Below are positions 16,997 to 24,774 of a stretch of DNA of 64,000 nt, one piece after another. The notes below the pieces were generated by a model. The model made no database searches, was not told the DNA's origin, and saw only the letters and a list, made by a program, of their open reading frames with translations. Where the stretch lies: positions 87,221-151,220 of the forward strand of contig JAOZIE010000020.1 in the NCBI GenBank assembly GCA_026014485.1, read 5' to 3'. This DNA comes from Candidatus Bathyarchaeota archaeon (GTDB lineage: Archaea > Thermoproteota > Bathyarchaeia > Bathyarchaeales > Bathycorpusculaceae). Each line of letters opens with the position of its first letter. Position 1 is the first letter of the stretch. The translations under genes and the position numbers were made by a program.

Positions 16997-17554
16997 ATGC
17001 TTACTCATAAGAAACATAAGCCCTCATGCAAAGTTTGGTTGGAATGCGACGGAAAACCAGTGTTGGGCAAGGGCGGCGCAGAAATTCTCAGAGGCATAGA
17101 CACCGAGCAGTCACTCACTAAAGCCGCCGAAAAAGTCGGCATGTCGTATCGTTACATTTGGAATTACGTTCAGAAAATCCAGAAAGCCGTCGGCGAACCC
17201 ATCGTGAAAACCTACAAGGGCGGCAAAACAGGCGGCGGCGGAACCGAGTTAACTGAGTTCGGTAGAAGCTTGCTGATTGAGTATCAGCAGTTAGAGGGCT
17301 ATCTTAGCGTAGTTATGTCTAAGGCTGATTTGTCGGAGGTGAAGAGTTTGAAGATAAGTGCAAGAAACACGCTTAAAGGGAAAGTTGTCGCCGTGGAAAA
17401 AGGCATCATAACGGGTAAAGTGAAAGTCGAGTTAGTGGTGCCTGCAACAATAACTTCGGTTATAACCAAGGAATCCGTGGAGGACTTAGACATCAAAGTC
17501 GGCGACGAAGTAACCGTAATTGTGAAATCCACTGAAGTGATGATAGGAAAATAA
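16997..17554 (+). CDS. ModE-like molybdate/tungstate-responsive regulator
   Basis: A winged helix-turn-helix domain of the ModE type (about residues 5-110; EQSLTKAAEKVGMSYRYIW is the HTH) is followed by a Mop/TOBE oxyanion-binding domain (about 117-182, SARNTLKGKV to VIVKSTEVMIG). One Mop domain rather than the tandem pair of E. coli ModE, so a dimer would bind oxyanion between subunits. It follows tupC by 57 bases with its own AT-rich promoter (AAATTTATTAA). Likely the tungstate sensor (TunR-like) that controls tupABC and perhaps tungstoenzyme genes. 185 residues. Confidence 0.85.
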   Translation: MLTHKKHKPSCKVWLECDGKPVLGKGGAEILRGIDTEQSLTKAAEKVGMSYRYIWNYVQKIQKAVGEPIVKTYKGGKTGGGGTELTEFGRSLLIEYQQLEGYLSVVMSKADLSEVKSLKISARNTLKGKVVAVEKGIITGKVKVELVVPATITSVITKESVEDLDIKVGDEVTVIVKSTEVMIGK

Positions 17555-17571
17555 AAAACTGGTTTTGGCGT

Positions 17572-18123
17572 TTACTCCACAACGTAGCGGTAAGCTATAT
17601 GCTCGCCTGCTGTGGAGCTTTTTCTGATAATCCGCAAAACATCCCCGGGTTTGGCTCCGATGGCTTTCACCGTGGGGTCAGTTGAGGTTATCTGCGGCAT
17701 CTGATAGGGCTTAACTTTGTAATGGGTCAGCAGTTGGTCACGTTCTTTTGCTGGGAGAATTTCGTGCATGGGTACCAGTGCATGTTCAAAGATGTCAAAG
17801 ACTGGGAAGGACTTCAGCAGCAACTCCACTTTCTTTTTCTTGGCGCCTTGTTTGACTGCGTGGGTGTAGCGTCCTTCGGTGATGACTATGGCTCGGTCGA
17901 TTTCCTTTTCTTTCATGACTTTGTAGAGTTGGTTCATGGCGACGATGCCAACTGTGGCTTGGTCTAGGATGCACCAGATTAGGGCTTTCTCTTTATCTTG
18001 GGGAATATTGATGGTGTAGCCGAATGCGCCTTCAAACTTTTCTTTATCGAGCTGCTTGTATTTGCGGAGTTTGATGAGGACCTCTGCCTTGCGTTCTTCC
18101 ACCGTTTTATCTTTAATGCTCAC
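17572..18123 (-). CDS. rpo5: RNA polymerase subunit Rpo5 (RpoH/Rpb5), long eukaryote-like form
   Basis: The C-terminal half (about residues 111-183; EHALVPMHEIL, KPYQMPQITSTDP, GDVLRIIRKSSTAGEHIAYR) is the Rpo5/Rpb5 assembly domain. Ordinary archaeal Rpo5 is only this ~80-residue part. Here about 110 residues precede it, and residues 58-82 (VGIVAMNQLYKVM.EKEIDRAIVI) line up with the end of the jaw domain of human Rpb5 (VGI...Y...MQEENITRAIIV). So this 183-residue protein looks like full-length eukaryotic Rpb5. The start is a GTG with GAGGT eight bases upstream. It stands alone, not in front of rpoB as archaeal rpoH normally does, so it may be a second, specialised copy. Confidence 0.85.
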   Translation of the reverse strand: MSIKDKTVEERKAEVLIKLRKYKQLDKEKFEGAFGYTINIPQDKEKALIWCILDQATVGIVAMNQLYKVMKEKEIDRAIVITEGRYTHAVKQGAKKKKVELLLKSFPVFDIFEHALVPMHEILPAKERDQLLTHYKVKPYQMPQITSTDPTVKAIGAKPGDVLRIIRKSSTAGEHIAYRYVVE

Positions 18124-18613
18124 ACTGTGAACCTCAAGTTTTAGAATACTTCCGAATGCTAAACAAATCCTTAACCCTTAAACTTTATGGTAACGAAACA
18201 CAGCTTTCGCAGCACGTTTTTCTAAACATCTGCCTGTTTAATTCTGTGCTCTACAGACGATTTTTCTGCTGTCCTCTTATGTCTTCGCCTTCCTGTAGTT
18301 TACAGGTGGCTTTGTTCTCTTTGCTGCTCTGCGCAGTCTATTCCCCCTCGTTTTCTGTGGGCTTTGCCTCTGTTTGCTTTTTTGTTTCTACGCCTGAAAT
18401 GGGTGTTTCATGCGTCCTAAAATGTCCAAAAAAGGTCTGTTCTGTCCGAAACTGGTTGCCTGTTTCCTTGCAGCTGTAGAATCAGCAGTTACCTCCACGA
18501 AAAATCATCTCGGTCAATTGATTAATGATGCAAATGTTGGAAAGATTTTTTGTGTCAAGAAATCTTTACAAAAACATTTTTACCTGCAGTTGACGCATCT
18601 TTGTTTGAGGCAT
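18124..18613. other. Intergenic region rpo5 to secreted protein
   Basis: This T-rich stretch has AT-rich promoter-like sequence for rpo5 on the minus strand (about 18150-18190) and no supportable gene. Open frames on the plus strand here have Cys/Phe/Ser-rich low-complexity composition. Confidence 0.5.
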
Positions 18614-18961
18614 ATGAACAAGAAGCCCCCGATGGCAGCCACAACTCTCTTAGCGCTCGTATTTTTTGTATTCCTACAGAGTTCGCTGTTGAGTTTGCCG
18701 CTGGTTTCTGCAGAGAACACTGACCCAACAGGTGACTGGTTCACGTTGAATCCTGACTTAACCCCCACTGCAACGTTGACGACTTCGTCTGCAACGTCTG
18801 CCCCTCTAGCTTCTCCTTCGGTATCTTCGTCTCCAACAGCTTCCCCCACTCCGCAGTTTTTGACCGAAACCAGCTTTGTTGTGCTTATTTTGCTGTCTGC
18901 GTTTCTGGTAGCTGTCGCTGTTGCTGCCTTCATTATTGAGGCCAAAACGAAGCCGAACTAG
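18614..18961 (+). CDS. Small Ser/Thr-rich protein with signal peptide and C-terminal membrane helix
   Basis: A 115-residue protein: an N-terminal signal segment (MAATTLLALVFFVFLQSS), a low-complexity extracellular Ser/Thr/Pro stretch of about 50 residues that may be glycosylated, and a C-terminal hydrophobic helix (FVVLILLSAFLVAVAVAAF) with a short basic tail. No family or enzyme motif; a cell-surface stalk protein is a fair guess. I chose the ATG just ahead of the signal peptide; the longer open frame upstream has no protein-like features. Confidence 0.6.
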   Translation: MNKKPPMAATTLLALVFFVFLQSSLLSLPLVSAENTDPTGDWFTLNPDLTPTATLTTSSATSAPLASPSVSSSPTASPTPQFLTETSFVVLILLSAFLVAVAVAAFIIEAKTKPN

Positions 18962-19107
18962 CCGCCGTTCTGCGCCTTTTCATGCTTCGCCCAAAAGTAA
19001 AACCGCTGAAAACTCCACATCTATTTTTCCCTGAAAATGTTCATGTTTGAAAGAAAAGCTTATCTTCTATTGTGTATTGTTTGCTTTTAGGTTCCCAAAA
19101 GAAAAGA

Positions 19108-19241
19108 TTGGCGGATCGCGACTGAAGGTTGGACGCGGCGTGGAAAAACTGTTCTGGGGAATGAGGGGACTTGGGGACTATCCGCGTCTTCGCCAACGCC
19201 TGACCCGCCAAACTTTGATGCAACGCTTGATGGCTTCAGGA
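19108..19241. ncRNA. Candidate structured RNA element, copy 2
   Basis: P1 pairs TTGGCGGATC (19108-19117) with GACCCGCCAA (19202-19211), one A-C mismatch that becomes G-U if the minus strand is the RNA. P2 is GTTGG/CCAAC (19128-19132/19193-19197), P3 ACGCGG/CCGCGT (19133-19138/19182-19187). The apical loop holds TTCTGGGGAATGAGGGGAC; after P1 comes TTGATGGCTTCAGGACACAAA, shared word for word with copy 3 apart from the last base. The upstream GGTTCC word is also found before copy 1. Confidence 0.5.
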
Positions 19242-19267
19242 CACAAAATACAATTCTCCAAATAAAC

Positions 19268-19302
19268 TAATATAAATTTGTGATTGCACCCGCACACCAA
19301 CA
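19268..19302 (+). promoter_or_regulatory. TATA box plus 25-bp split motif, copy linked to element 2
   Basis: TAATATAAAT is followed at once by TTGTGATTG, seven bases, ACACCAACA. Arm 1 differs from the consensus in one base; arm 2 is the ACACCAACA variant also seen at 24672. Confidence 0.5.
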
Positions 19303-19464
19303 AATGTTTCAAAAGTTAACGTTATTCTTGACGTTTTTTCATTAACTGCAAAAAATCTGGAGTGCTCTGTCAGGCGCTGAACGTGCGTGTGTGAATTGCA
19401 AACCCTGAAAACGCATTGGCAACTTTTTTTACACGGGAAACCTTTTCGGGCCCTTAAAAGTGGA

Positions 19465-19589
19465 TTGGCGGACCCGTATTCGTTAACTAGGCGCGGCGGA
19501 TAAAAGCAACCGCTTCTGGGAAGAGGGGAACTTTCCGCGTTTTTGTTAACGCTTGGTCCGCCAACTTGCAACTTTTGATGGCTTCAGGA
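19465..19589. ncRNA. Candidate structured RNA element, copy 3
   Basis: P1 pairs TTGGCGGACC (19465-19474) with GGTCCGCCAA (19555-19564), ten perfect pairs, with two compensated changes against copy 1. P2 is CGTTAAC/GTTAACG (19481-19487/19545-19551), P3 CGCGG/CCGCG (19492-19496/19535-19539). The loop word TTCTGGGAAGAGGGGAAC matches copy 2 closely, and the GGCTTCAGGA tail follows. Confidence 0.5.
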
Positions 19590-19615
19590 CACAAATACCC
19601 TTTACGTATGTATGT

Positions 19616-19652
19616 GTATATAAAAACTTGTGACTGTATCGACACTACAACA
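19616..19652 (+). promoter_or_regulatory. TATA box plus 25-bp split motif, copy linked to element 3
   Basis: GTATATAAAAAC runs directly into TTGTGACTG, seven bases, ACTACAACA, both arms matching the consensus exactly. A transcript from here would run into the 3' end of the convergent THEP1 gene. Confidence 0.5.
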
Positions 19653-19734
19653 GACTACACTTTCTCAGGCAGAACCCTGCGGTCCCAACTTTTCAGGTGC
19701 CCCCGTTGATTAGAAGCCGTTTAGAAACGCCACT

Positions 19735-20289
19735 CTAATGGCTGCTTAAAAACGTAACAGCTTTCTCCACCAAAATGTCACTTAATGTTTCCCTGTTCTC
19801 AGCCCTCACCACAAAGACTTCCGCATCCACCCTGATCTTTGCTTTGGCAACAAGTTTGTCTTGGGCTTTCCAGTGCACAACCGCGATGACCAGTTTGCTG
19901 CTTTCTAAGGCTTTGTTGGCGGCTTGCTTGAACTTATCCGAGAACAGCTCCATAGGTCCAATTTCGTCAATGGCAACCAAATCAACATCGCTGTTTTCTA
20001 CGGCGCTTTCGATGGCTCGGACGCCCACCGCTTCAAGGTCGCCTAAATTAACGCGGTACCTGCCCACCTGCGGACCGACCTGCTGGTTCACGCTGGCAAG
20101 CGAGCCGACTTTGGCGCTGGCTACATCCACGATTTCGAAGCCCACCCGCGCTGCGCCTTTGCGGACTTCTCGGCTGAACATGCCGCCGACTTTGACGCCG
20201 CGTCCCCTTAGGGCACTGACGGTTTTGGCGAGCACAGTCGTTTTGCCTACGCCGGGGCTTCCCGTTAGGATCAGTACACGTTTCTCCAA
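19735..20289 (-). CDS. Nucleoside-triphosphatase, THEP1 family
   Basis: A P-loop NTPase of 184 residues with Walker A GSPGVGKTT near residue 10 and Walker B-like LVAIDEIGPMEL near residue 105, the pattern of the Aquifex/archaeal THEP1 (DUF265) family that hydrolyses ATP and GTP in vitro. The cellular role is not established. It is divergent from trm1, with about 80 bases between the two starts. Confidence 0.88.
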   Translation of the reverse strand: MEKRVLILTGSPGVGKTTVLAKTVSALRGRGVKVGGMFSREVRKGAARVGFEIVDVASAKVGSLASVNQQVGPQVGRYRVNLGDLEAVGVRAIESAVENSDVDLVAIDEIGPMELFSDKFKQAANKALESSKLVIAVVHWKAQDKLVAKAKIRVDAEVFVVRAENRETLSDILVEKAVTFLSSH

Positions 20290-20371
20290 AGTCTTTGCCT
20301 CCGCACTACCAGAAGTCTAATATCAGCATAAAATGCTTTTCATATCAGCACACCGCAAGGGCGACAGGTTT

Positions 20372-21592
20372 ATGAGTGAAAGTTTAGGCGCTGAATTCCC
20401 AGTTGAGTCAATCACGGAAGGCAAAGTCAAAGTGGTAGTGCCGAACCTGAACGCCTACGGCGTTGTCCCCTCTGATTACGCGCCCAGCCGCGCCCCCGTC
20501 TTCTATAACCCCATCATGGAGTTTAACCGTGACGTTTCCGTGCTGGCGTTTCAGGCTTACCAACGCATGGTCAACCGCGAAGTCACCATATGCGAGCCGC
20601 TTTCAGCCACGGGCATAAGAGGGCTTCGTTACGCAGCTGAAATCCAAGGCGTAGCCGCCGTGGTCAGCGGCGACATAAACATGCGAAGCGTCACACTCGC
20701 AGTTCGCAACGTCGAGTTGAATAACCTGCAGAACCGCGTCACCGTCGAGCACAAAGACGCCAACCGCCTCCTAATGAAGCACAGCGCCCCCAAAACCCGC
20801 TTTGACATAATCGACATCGACCCCTTCGGAACACCCGCGCCGCACCTTGAAGCCGCAGTTCAGGCCCTGCGAAACAACGGCTTACTAGCCGCCACCGCCA
20901 CCGATATGGCACCTCTCTGTGGAGTCCACGCCAAAGCCTGCATACGCAAATACGGCGGCAGACCCCTGCGAACCGAATACTGCCAAGAACTCGCCATCCG
21001 ACTCCTAACAGGAAGCATAGCCACATCCGCAGCCAAACACGACGTAGGCGTCCGCGTCCTGTTTAGCCACTGCAGCGACCACTACATACGCGTCTATGCC
21101 CAAATCGGCTACGGCTGCCAAAAAGCCGACGCTGCCCTCAAGCAGATGGGTTATATTTTGCACTGCTTCAACTGCCTTCACAGGGAAACCGCAGCCAAAC
21201 CTTTCCCCGATGCCGCGGCGAAATGCCCCGAATGCGGCGCAAAAATGGATTGGGCTGGCCCCCTCTGGACTGGAAAAATCTTTGATGCACAATTCACCGA
21301 TTTGATGGCAAACGAAAACCTCCACACTGCCTTTCGAAACAGCAGCAAAATCACCAAACTTCTCTCCACAGCCAAACAAGAAGCAGACATGCCGCCGACA
21401 TACTACGTTTTGGACAGGCTAAGCGGGAAATTCAAGTTGCCCGCACCGTCGACGGCAGCTTTTTTTGGAGCTCTACAAGAAGGCGGATTCAAAGCGGTAG
21501 CCACACACTTTAACAGCCGCGGAATCCGAACCGACGCATCCGCTTCGGAAATGCACAACATCTTGAAGACCTTGACCCCAAAAACCCAATAA
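20372..21592 (+). CDS. trm1: tRNA (guanine26-N2)-dimethyltransferase Trm1
   Basis: Trm1 makes N2,N2-dimethylguanosine at position 26 of tRNA with SAM. The SAM-binding Rossmann domain shows EPLSATGIRGLRYA and the DIDPFGTP motif IV (about residue 145). A zinc knuckle follows (CFNCLHRE ... CPECGAKMDWAGPLW, about 265-300) and then the C-terminal domain specific to Trm1. I chose the ATG at MSESLG; an earlier ATG adds 13 residues. 406 residues, normal for archaeal Trm1. Confidence 0.94.
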   Translation: MSESLGAEFPVESITEGKVKVVVPNLNAYGVVPSDYAPSRAPVFYNPIMEFNRDVSVLAFQAYQRMVNREVTICEPLSATGIRGLRYAAEIQGVAAVVSGDINMRSVTLAVRNVELNNLQNRVTVEHKDANRLLMKHSAPKTRFDIIDIDPFGTPAPHLEAAVQALRNNGLLAATATDMAPLCGVHAKACIRKYGGRPLRTEYCQELAIRLLTGSIATSAAKHDVGVRVLFSHCSDHYIRVYAQIGYGCQKADAALKQMGYILHCFNCLHRETAAKPFPDAAAKCPECGAKMDWAGPLWTGKIFDAQFTDLMANENLHTAFRNSSKITKLLSTAKQEADMPPTYYVLDRLSGKFKLPAPSTAAFFGALQEGGFKAVATHFNSRGIRTDASASEMHNILKTLTPKTQ

Positions 21593-21635
21593 CTCCCCGT
21601 CTGAAGCGTTACCCTTGGCACGGCACATAAGAGTG

Positions 21636-22781
21636 CTATTTGTTCCTTCTTTGTTTTTTGACAAGTGCTCCAGTCAAAACCGCCAAGAGGGCGAAGGGCA
21701 GGATAATCCAGGCGGGAAATTCGGGGATGGAAGGTGAAGCTGTCGGTTGCAGTGTTGGGGATGGGGTAAGGAACCCGTAGTTGATGGGGATATATTCCTC
21801 ATTTACCCTGAGCTGCGGATCACTGTTGTCTGCTGTGCCGCCCCCTAACGCGTACAGCCTGTCATTGACATTCACCAAGGAGATGCCCCAACGCGCAGTA
21901 GGCATAGATGCCCCCTCAGACCAGCTTGCTGTCTCTGGATCATATATTCGAGTCCAGTTGACCGTAGAATAATCGGTTCCTCCTTTGCGGCCGTTTAGGT
22001 TGCCTCCGACCACGTAAATGCGTTTAGGCGCCAACTCCCCCGTAGTTGCGGCTCCACCCAAACTGCCTGCTGGGGTAGACATCGACGTACCAATTGTCCA
22101 CTGGTTGGTTTGGGGGTCATAAATTTGAACCAGATTCGTGTACGTCTGCTGCATAGTGTCCCCACCTATGTAGGTGAAGTTTTGAATTCCGCCGATGATG
22201 TAGATTTTGCCATCAACGACTGCTGATGCGTAGTTGAAGACTGCTGTGGGGATTGACGCGAGTTTTGTCCAGGTGTTGGTTGTGGGGTCGTAGGCTTCAT
22301 TTGCGTGAAATATTTGGAACATGAACAGACCTATTACGCGCCCTCCGCCGATGACATAGATTTTGCCCTCAACCTCTTGGGGTTGAATGCAGTATCTGCC
22401 GGTGGGCATGGCAGCTATCGGCGCCCAAGAATCATTTGCCAAGTCGTAGGTTAAGCAGCTTTGGTAATAGGTATCGCCGCCGATTAGGTATATTTTGCCT
22501 TGGCACGCACCTAAGTTGCCTATGTAGGGCGGTGCAGCTTTTTCAGTCCAAGAGTTTAAGGTTGGGTTGTAGACTTCAAAGTGCGGTCCAGACGTAACCG
22601 CGTATATGTTGCCATCTAACACTGTAACTCTCTGTCCATAAGGCAAATCATTCAAAGGGTAAGAAAGAGGCATTTTTGCTATCCATAAGTCTGAGCTAGA
22701 GGCTGACCCAGATGTAACAAAAGCAACACTAAGTACCGTAAATATTGCCAGGGCTGGGCACGAGAGTTTCTTTATTGCCAT
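21636..22781 (-). CDS. Surface kelch-repeat protein with PEF-type C-terminal sorting signal
   Basis: A secreted beta-propeller of about 381 residues. A signal peptide (FTVLSVAFVTSGSA region) is followed by about six kelch motifs, each with a GKIYxIGG core and a later YDPxTNxW; then a Ser/Pro linker; then PEFPAWIILPF, a hydrophobic helix and a KKQRRNK tail. That C-terminal tripartite tail is the pattern processed by archaeosortases. Binding partner unknown. A degenerate 25-bp motif with an AT-rich box lies 210 bases upstream in the sense orientation. Confidence 0.85.
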   Translation of the reverse strand: MAIKKLSCPALAIFTVLSVAFVTSGSASSSDLWIAKMPLSYPLNDLPYGQRVTVLDGNIYAVTSGPHFEVYNPTLNSWTEKAAPPYIGNLGACQGKIYLIGGDTYYQSCLTYDLANDSWAPIAAMPTGRYCIQPQEVEGKIYVIGGGRVIGLFMFQIFHANEAYDPTTNTWTKLASIPTAVFNYASAVVDGKIYIIGGIQNFTYIGGDTMQQTYTNLVQIYDPQTNQWTIGTSMSTPAGSLGGAATTGELAPKRIYVVGGNLNGRKGGTDYSTVNWTRIYDPETASWSEGASMPTARWGISLVNVNDRLYALGGGTADNSDPQLRVNEEYIPINYGFLTPSPTLQPTASPSIPEFPAWIILPFALLAVLTGALVKKQRRNK

Positions 22782-23087
22782 GTTCGGGTCGCCTTACTGT
22801 TTCCAATTAAATTATGCTATATTATGAGGTTTTTTGTCAAGAAAGCTTGACTAAACTGTTTGGTTGCGGGTCAATTTTTCTTAACTAAGCGGTTATTGGC
22901 TTTTGTTGGTGTGGCTGTGTTGCTACCCTTTTTCTAAAAAGCATAGGTACCTCTACAGCAGTAAAATAGCTGCTTTTGCTTTGGCTAACGTTGTTGGTGT
23001 TTGCAGCTTGGTTCACAACTAAGTTAATTAAATAAAAGTTTAAGAGCGAAAACCGCAAAAGGTAGAAGCAAAAGACAGGTGACATCG
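22782..23087. other. Divergent intergenic region kelch gene / proC
   Basis: Holds a degenerate minus-strand copy of the 25-bp motif (22992-23018) and AT-rich sequence AAGTTAATTAAATAAAAG (about 23021-23038) that could serve as TATA box for either gene. No coding sequence is visible. Confidence 0.5.
22992..23018 (-). promoter_or_regulatory. Degenerate copy of the split motif
   Basis: On the minus strand: TTGTGAACC, nine bases, ACACCAACA, with an AT-rich TATA-like box just upstream. The spacing is two bases longer than in the strict copies. It lies in sense orientation to the kelch gene. Confidence 0.35.
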
Positions 23088-23903
23088 ATGTCTGAAAAAA
23101 TTGCATTTATCGGTACTGGCATGATGGGCGGCGCCATAGTGCGGAGCCTTGTTAAGGGTGGTTACAGTGGCAAAATTGTAGCTGCTGACTTCATGGCTGA
23201 CAAACTTAAGCAGCTGGAGGCTTTGGGCGTAGCTGTAACGTCGGATAACCGTGAAGCCGCTGCAGAAGCCGACATAGTCTTTGTATGCGTTAAGCCAGGG
23301 GACCTCGAAAAGGTTCTCACGCAAATCAGCAAAGACGTTAAGGGTAAATTGTTGGTTTCCTCTGCTGCGACCGTGCCGATTTGGTTCCTGAAAAAACAGG
23401 TTCCCCAAGCCAAAGTCGTCAGGATTATGCCTAACGTAGCCGCGTTGGTGCAGGCTTCGTACACGGCGTTCTGCTGCGATGCTGATGTCACCGAAGGGGA
23501 CAAACAGAAAATCCGCGGCATCTTAGACATGATGGGCGTCTGCGAGGAAATTGACGAGAAATACATGGATGCCATAACGGGGCTCAGCGGCAGCGGACCC
23601 GGCTACCTCTCCATAATCGCCGAAGCCCTCACCTACGCAGGTTTAAAGGTAGGTTTACCCCGTGGCATCGCCGAAAAAGCTGCAGCTCAGAACATGCTGG
23701 GAACCGCCAAGCTCATCATGGAACTCCAAGAGCAACCCGCCAAAATCCGAGACATGGTCACCACACCCGGCGGCACAACCATCGAAGCCATCTACGAGTT
23801 AGAGGGCAGCGAGGTTCGGCAGGCGCTGATGCGGGCGGTGGAGCAGGCGACCAAAAAGAGCGCTTTGATTCGCGAGAAAATCTGCCCCGAAGACAAACGC
23901 TAA
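23088..23903 (+). CDS. proC: Pyrroline-5-carboxylate reductase
   Basis: ProC carries out the last step of proline synthesis, reducing pyrroline-5-carboxylate with NAD(P)H. The N-terminal GTGMMGGAI nucleotide-binding loop and the C-terminal signature TGLSGSGPGYL and DMVTTPGGTTIEA are present. 271 residues from the ATG that gives MSEKIAFIG; the GTG three codons upstream is less likely. The HAD gene follows after 35 bases on the same strand. Confidence 0.95.
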   Translation: MSEKIAFIGTGMMGGAIVRSLVKGGYSGKIVAADFMADKLKQLEALGVAVTSDNREAAAEADIVFVCVKPGDLEKVLTQISKDVKGKLLVSSAATVPIWFLKKQVPQAKVVRIMPNVAALVQASYTAFCCDADVTEGDKQKIRGILDMMGVCEEIDEKYMDAITGLSGSGPGYLSIIAEALTYAGLKVGLPRGIAEKAAAQNMLGTAKLIMELQEQPAKIRDMVTTPGGTTIEAIYELEGSEVRQALMRAVEQATKKSALIREKICPEDKR

Positions 23904-23938
23904 GCAGCAAGGCACACTGAACGTGAGGTTGCGGTTTC

Positions 23939-24607
23939 ATGTTTGAGGCTGTCATTTTTGACTGGGACGGAACGTTAGCTGACACTAAACAGGCGATTCT
24001 GGCATCGTTTCATGGGGCGCTGCGGGCTGTCGCAGACTTGGATGTTTCCGACGAGTTTGTGGAGCGCCGCATAGGCGTGGGTGCAGCGTGGACGTTCAGG
24101 GAGATTCTTGACGCCAAAGGGCTACGCTGTAGCGAAGACCTGATTAAGCGTCTGGTCGCCGCGAAAATTCGGGTTGCCCTTGAAAACACCGACAAAGTTC
24201 ACCTGTTTCCTGGCGCCGTAGACCTGCTGGAGAACCTCCACGGGAAAGCTAAGATGGGTTTGGCTTCCATGAATAACCGCAAAATAATAGAGTACCTGCT
24301 GGCGGTTTTAGGTGTTGATAGATTCTTCAGCGAAGTCGTCACCGTTGATGAGGTGGCTAAATCAAAGCCTGCCCCTGAAATCTTTCTGAAAACCGCGCAG
24401 AAACTCGGCAGCAAACCCCAAGACTGTGTGGTGCTTGAGGATTCAATTTTTGGAGTGCAAGCCGCGAAAGCAGCAAACATGAGTTGCATAGCCGTTACTC
24501 AGGGTGCCTACAGCGCAGACGAGCTTGCCACGGCGCATCCTGACCTTGTGGTTGGTTCGCTTTGGGAAAACGGTGCGGTTCTGAAGTTTATTCTGAAAGG
24601 TAAATGA
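23939..24607 (+). CDS. HAD-superfamily phosphatase
   Basis: A 222-residue haloacid-dehalogenase hydrolase with a helical cap. Motif I is DWDGTLADT (nucleophile Asp9 and acid Asp11), motif II is LASMNN, motif III has KSKPAPEIF and motif IV VVLEDSIFGV. The class covers phosphoglycolate and sugar phosphatases; substrate not predictable. Probably co-transcribed with proC. Confidence 0.85.
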   Translation: MFEAVIFDWDGTLADTKQAILASFHGALRAVADLDVSDEFVERRIGVGAAWTFREILDAKGLRCSEDLIKRLVAAKIRVALENTDKVHLFPGAVDLLENLHGKAKMGLASMNNRKIIEYLLAVLGVDRFFSEVVTVDEVAKSKPAPEIFLKTAQKLGSKPQDCVVLEDSIFGVQAAKAANMSCIAVTQGAYSADELATAHPDLVVGSLWENGAVLKFILKGK

Positions 24608-24671
24608 TGTGTATTCCCGTGGAACGTAGCTGGATGGTTGTTTAGCCTTTTCTTTTCAGTTGCTGCTTTCG

Positions 24672-24696
24672 TGTTGGTGTACCGTTGCAGTCACAT
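24672..24696 (-). promoter_or_regulatory. 25-bp split motif (minus strand) with TATA-like box
   Basis: Minus strand reads ATGTGACTG, seven bases, ACACCAACA, preceded by the TATA-like TCTTAAAG. The same nine-seven-nine spacing as the strict copies. It points towards the 3' end of the HAD gene, so it is not a normal promoter for it. Confidence 0.5.
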
Positions 24697-24774
24697 AGCT
24701 TTAAGAATTTTCAAAACGAATTTACTTCTTGAGAGATAGTAGTCGGCATTTTAGCACAGTTAATCGAGGAAAAA

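Larger units (their letters stand above)
18962..19734. other. 773-base gap with two tandem structured elements
   Basis: No gene is supported here. The stretch contains copies 2 and 3 of the three-helix element, each followed by a TATA box and the 25-bp motif. A possible small stem AACGT/ACGTT followed by T6 (about 19318-19340) could end a transcript starting at the first of these. Confidence 0.6.

Noticed and set aside
18156-18479. 107-codon plus-strand frame upstream of the small secreted protein
   Set aside because: Low-complexity Cys/Ser/Phe-rich product, no ribosome site and not followed by a gene in frame.
19236-19571. 111-codon minus-strand frame across the tandem structured elements
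   Set aside because: It runs through two helix-forming elements that are conserved as RNA-like folds, and the frame is not shared between copies.
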